Positions 5,208 to 6,523 of a stretch of 6,523 bases of DNA are shown piece by piece. A program made the position numbers and the translations under genes. A model generated the notes under the pieces. That model searched no databases. It had not been told where the DNA came from and saw only the letters and a program-made list of their open reading frames with translations. Each line of letters begins with the position of its first letter. Position 1 is the stretch's first letter. Origin of the DNA: Alphaproteobacteria bacterium (GTDB lineage: Bacteria > Pseudomonadota > Alphaproteobacteria > ATCC43930 > CGMCC-115725); assembly GCA_019237175.1 (NCBI GenBank), contig JAFAHP010000581.1, forward strand, positions 1 to 6,523. Direction: 5' to 3'.

Positions 5208-6523
5208 ATGCTCCTGCCACACCGGGATCGCGGGCAGCACATGACCAGCGTCGAGTTCGAATCGGCCCGCCCGATGCTTCTTCCGGAAGGCGCTCTGACC
5301 GCGGCAAAGTTTCGTGCCAGAGTCGGCTCGGCACTGCCCCGGCTTGCGGTCGTGTCGACCTACAGCGAGCTGTGCGGGATCGCAGCCTATACCCGCAGTC
5401 TCGAAAGGCAGTTGGCCGATGTGTTCGATGTCCAGGTTTTCGACCTGAACCAATACCTGTTGCGCAGCCGACACGGCCGCGTGCGGAAATTCGCCGATCG
5501 CCACATTCAGGAAATTTGCCGCGAGCTCAAAGACTATGACGCAGTCAACCTCCAGCTCGAACACGGTACTTTGGGGCGCACGGCACACGATATATTTCGT
5601 CGATTTAGCTGGATTGTGCGCGCCGCACCACAGCTGTCGGTGACGTTCCACACGATGTTCGACCCCGCGGCATTCGATTACGCCCGATGGCTACGGGCGA
5701 TTTCCCGGTTCAAGATCGCCGAGGCAATCGCTCTACGCGCGGAATACAATCGCACACATCTTCTGTCGGCCGGCATTGCGACGCGCCTGCGCCGCGCGCA
5801 ACGTTTCAAGCCGGTAGCAATAATTGTCCATACGCGGCGGGATCTGTCTCACATGAGATATGTCCACGGCTTGCGGCATGTCTACGACCATCCCCTGTCA
5901 TTCTTGAGCGACAGCGAAGCCTCGGAAACCCGCCGTACCGCGACCCGTGCCCGGTTTTCGATGTTGGACGCGTTGCCGCGCGAGGCCAAACTTGTCGGGG
6001 TTTTCGGTTTTATCGGGCGCTACAAGGGGTTCGACGCCGTTATCCGGGCCCTGCATCACCTGCCTGACGACCATCATCTGTTAATTTTTGGTGGAATCCA
6101 TCCGAACGAGATCAAGGCGCATCAGCCGATCGATCCGATTGTTGCCGAGCTGTTCGACGCCGGATTTGTCGACACCAATGTCGCCGAGCGGATCCGCGCG
6201 GTTCCGGCGCCCGGTACGCCGACCGTGTCGGTCGCGGTCGACGGCACGATGCGCGATCTGTTGATCCAGCACCCAAAGGATCTGTCGCGGCGCATTCACT
6301 TTCTCGGCGCCACCAGCGACAGCGATTTCCTGGCGGGCATGGCGATTTGCCACACCGTGGTTTTCCCGTATCTGGAAGTCGGTCAATCCTCGTCCGGTCC
6401 GATCTCGCAGGCGCTCGAACTTGGGTGCCGCGTGATTGCCTCGCGCACCCACACCTTCCTGCAGTTGGGCAAATATCACCAAGACCTGATCGAGTATTTC
6501 GACATCGGCAATCATCTCGAACT
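5208..6523 (+). CDS. GT4-type glycosyltransferase, 3' end outside window
   Basis: The frame is open to the right edge (438 codons and 2 bases). Residues below count from ATG 5208. The N-terminal Rossmann half starts at VVSTYSELCGIAAYT (48-62), the 'CGIAxYT' opening of GT4 enzymes, and includes QLEHGTLG (116-123) and VTFHTMFDP. The C-terminal half starts at VGVFGFIGRYKGFD (GFIGRYKG at 267-274), the GT-B donor-domain opening. It reaches FPYLEVGQSSSGPISQALELG with Glu390, Gln393 and Glu404, where this GT4 subgroup carries 'PYxxxxQSSSG' in place of the plain E-x7-E motif. It probably transfers a sugar from a nucleotide donor to the polymer or its lipid primer in the cytoplasm. About 67 residues separate IFGG (293-296) from HFLG (364-367), longer than usual. 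Starts at 5208, 5241 and 5274 are in frame after a stop at 5184; none has a strong ribosome site, so the start is unsure (5241 has a GGG six bases upstream). Confidence 0.9.
   Translation, partial: MLLPHRDRGQHMTSVEFESARPMLLPEGALTAAKFRARVGSALPRLAVVSTYSELCGIAAYTRSLERQLADVFDVQVFDLNQYLLRSRHGRVRKFADRHIQEICRELKDYDAVNLQLEHGTLGRTAHDIFRRFSWIVRAAPQLSVTFHTMFDPAAFDYARWLRAISRFKIAEAIALRAEYNRTHLLSAGIATRLRRAQRFKPVAIIVHTRRDLSHMRYVHGLRHVYDHPLSFLSDSEASETRRTATRARFSMLDALPREAKLVGVFGFIGRYKGFDAVIRALHHLPDDHHLLIFGGIHPNEIKAHQPIDPIVAELFDAGFVDTNVAERIRAVPAPGTPTVSVAVDGTMRDLLIQHPKDLSRRIHFLGATSDSDFLAGMAICHTVVFPYLEVGQSSSGPISQALELGCRVIASRTHTFLQLGKYHQDLIEYFDIGNHLE

Overview
The window looks like chromosomal DNA of a GC-rich alphaproteobacterium (Rhizobiales or Rhodospirillales grade). 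This is inferred from codon bias toward G/C third positions, the style of the amidohydrolase tail, and a palindromic intergenic repeat (5098-5191) of the CCTCACCC/GGGTGAGG kind common in that class. I cannot name a genus from the sequence alone. All genes I can support are on the + strand. Part of one possible relict reads on the - strand.

Layout. 1-276 is the C-terminal end of an amidohydrolase-2 family gene, followed by a strong hairpin (307-352). 277-1199 is a long stretch without a convincing intact gene. It holds the hairpin, a short - strand reading frame with a very good ribosome binding site that ends after 26 codons (906-826, probably a relict), and an AT-rich island with three GRATATY boxes phased at 22 and 21 bp (1003-1055). 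1200-3799 and on to 5061 is a tightly coupled three-gene operon for ABC-dependent polysaccharide (capsule-type) export. The first product is a 646-residue fusion of nine TPR units to a KpsM/Wzm-like ABC-2 permease. The second is a KpsT-like ATPase (4-base ATGA overlap). The third is a KpsE/CtrB-like inner-membrane polysaccharide co-polymerase (1-base TGATG overlap). After a REP-like palindromic element, a GT4-type glycosyltransferase starts (about 5208) and runs off the right edge.

How the genes work together (family knowledge plus inference). The permease and ATPase would form the inner-membrane transporter that flips a completed, lipid-linked glycan. The KpsE-like protein would span the periplasm and couple it to an outer-membrane exporter, which is not in this window. 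The glycosyltransferase would help build the glycan. The most unusual item is the permease: family members normally have only about 260-270 residues with a short cytoplasmic N-terminus, whereas this one carries about 345 residues of regular TPR solenoid in front. Without a signal peptide this should sit in the cytoplasm, where it could dock glycosyltransferases, a chain-modifying enzyme or the ATPase. That role is a hypothesis; the fusion itself is read directly from one uninterrupted frame.
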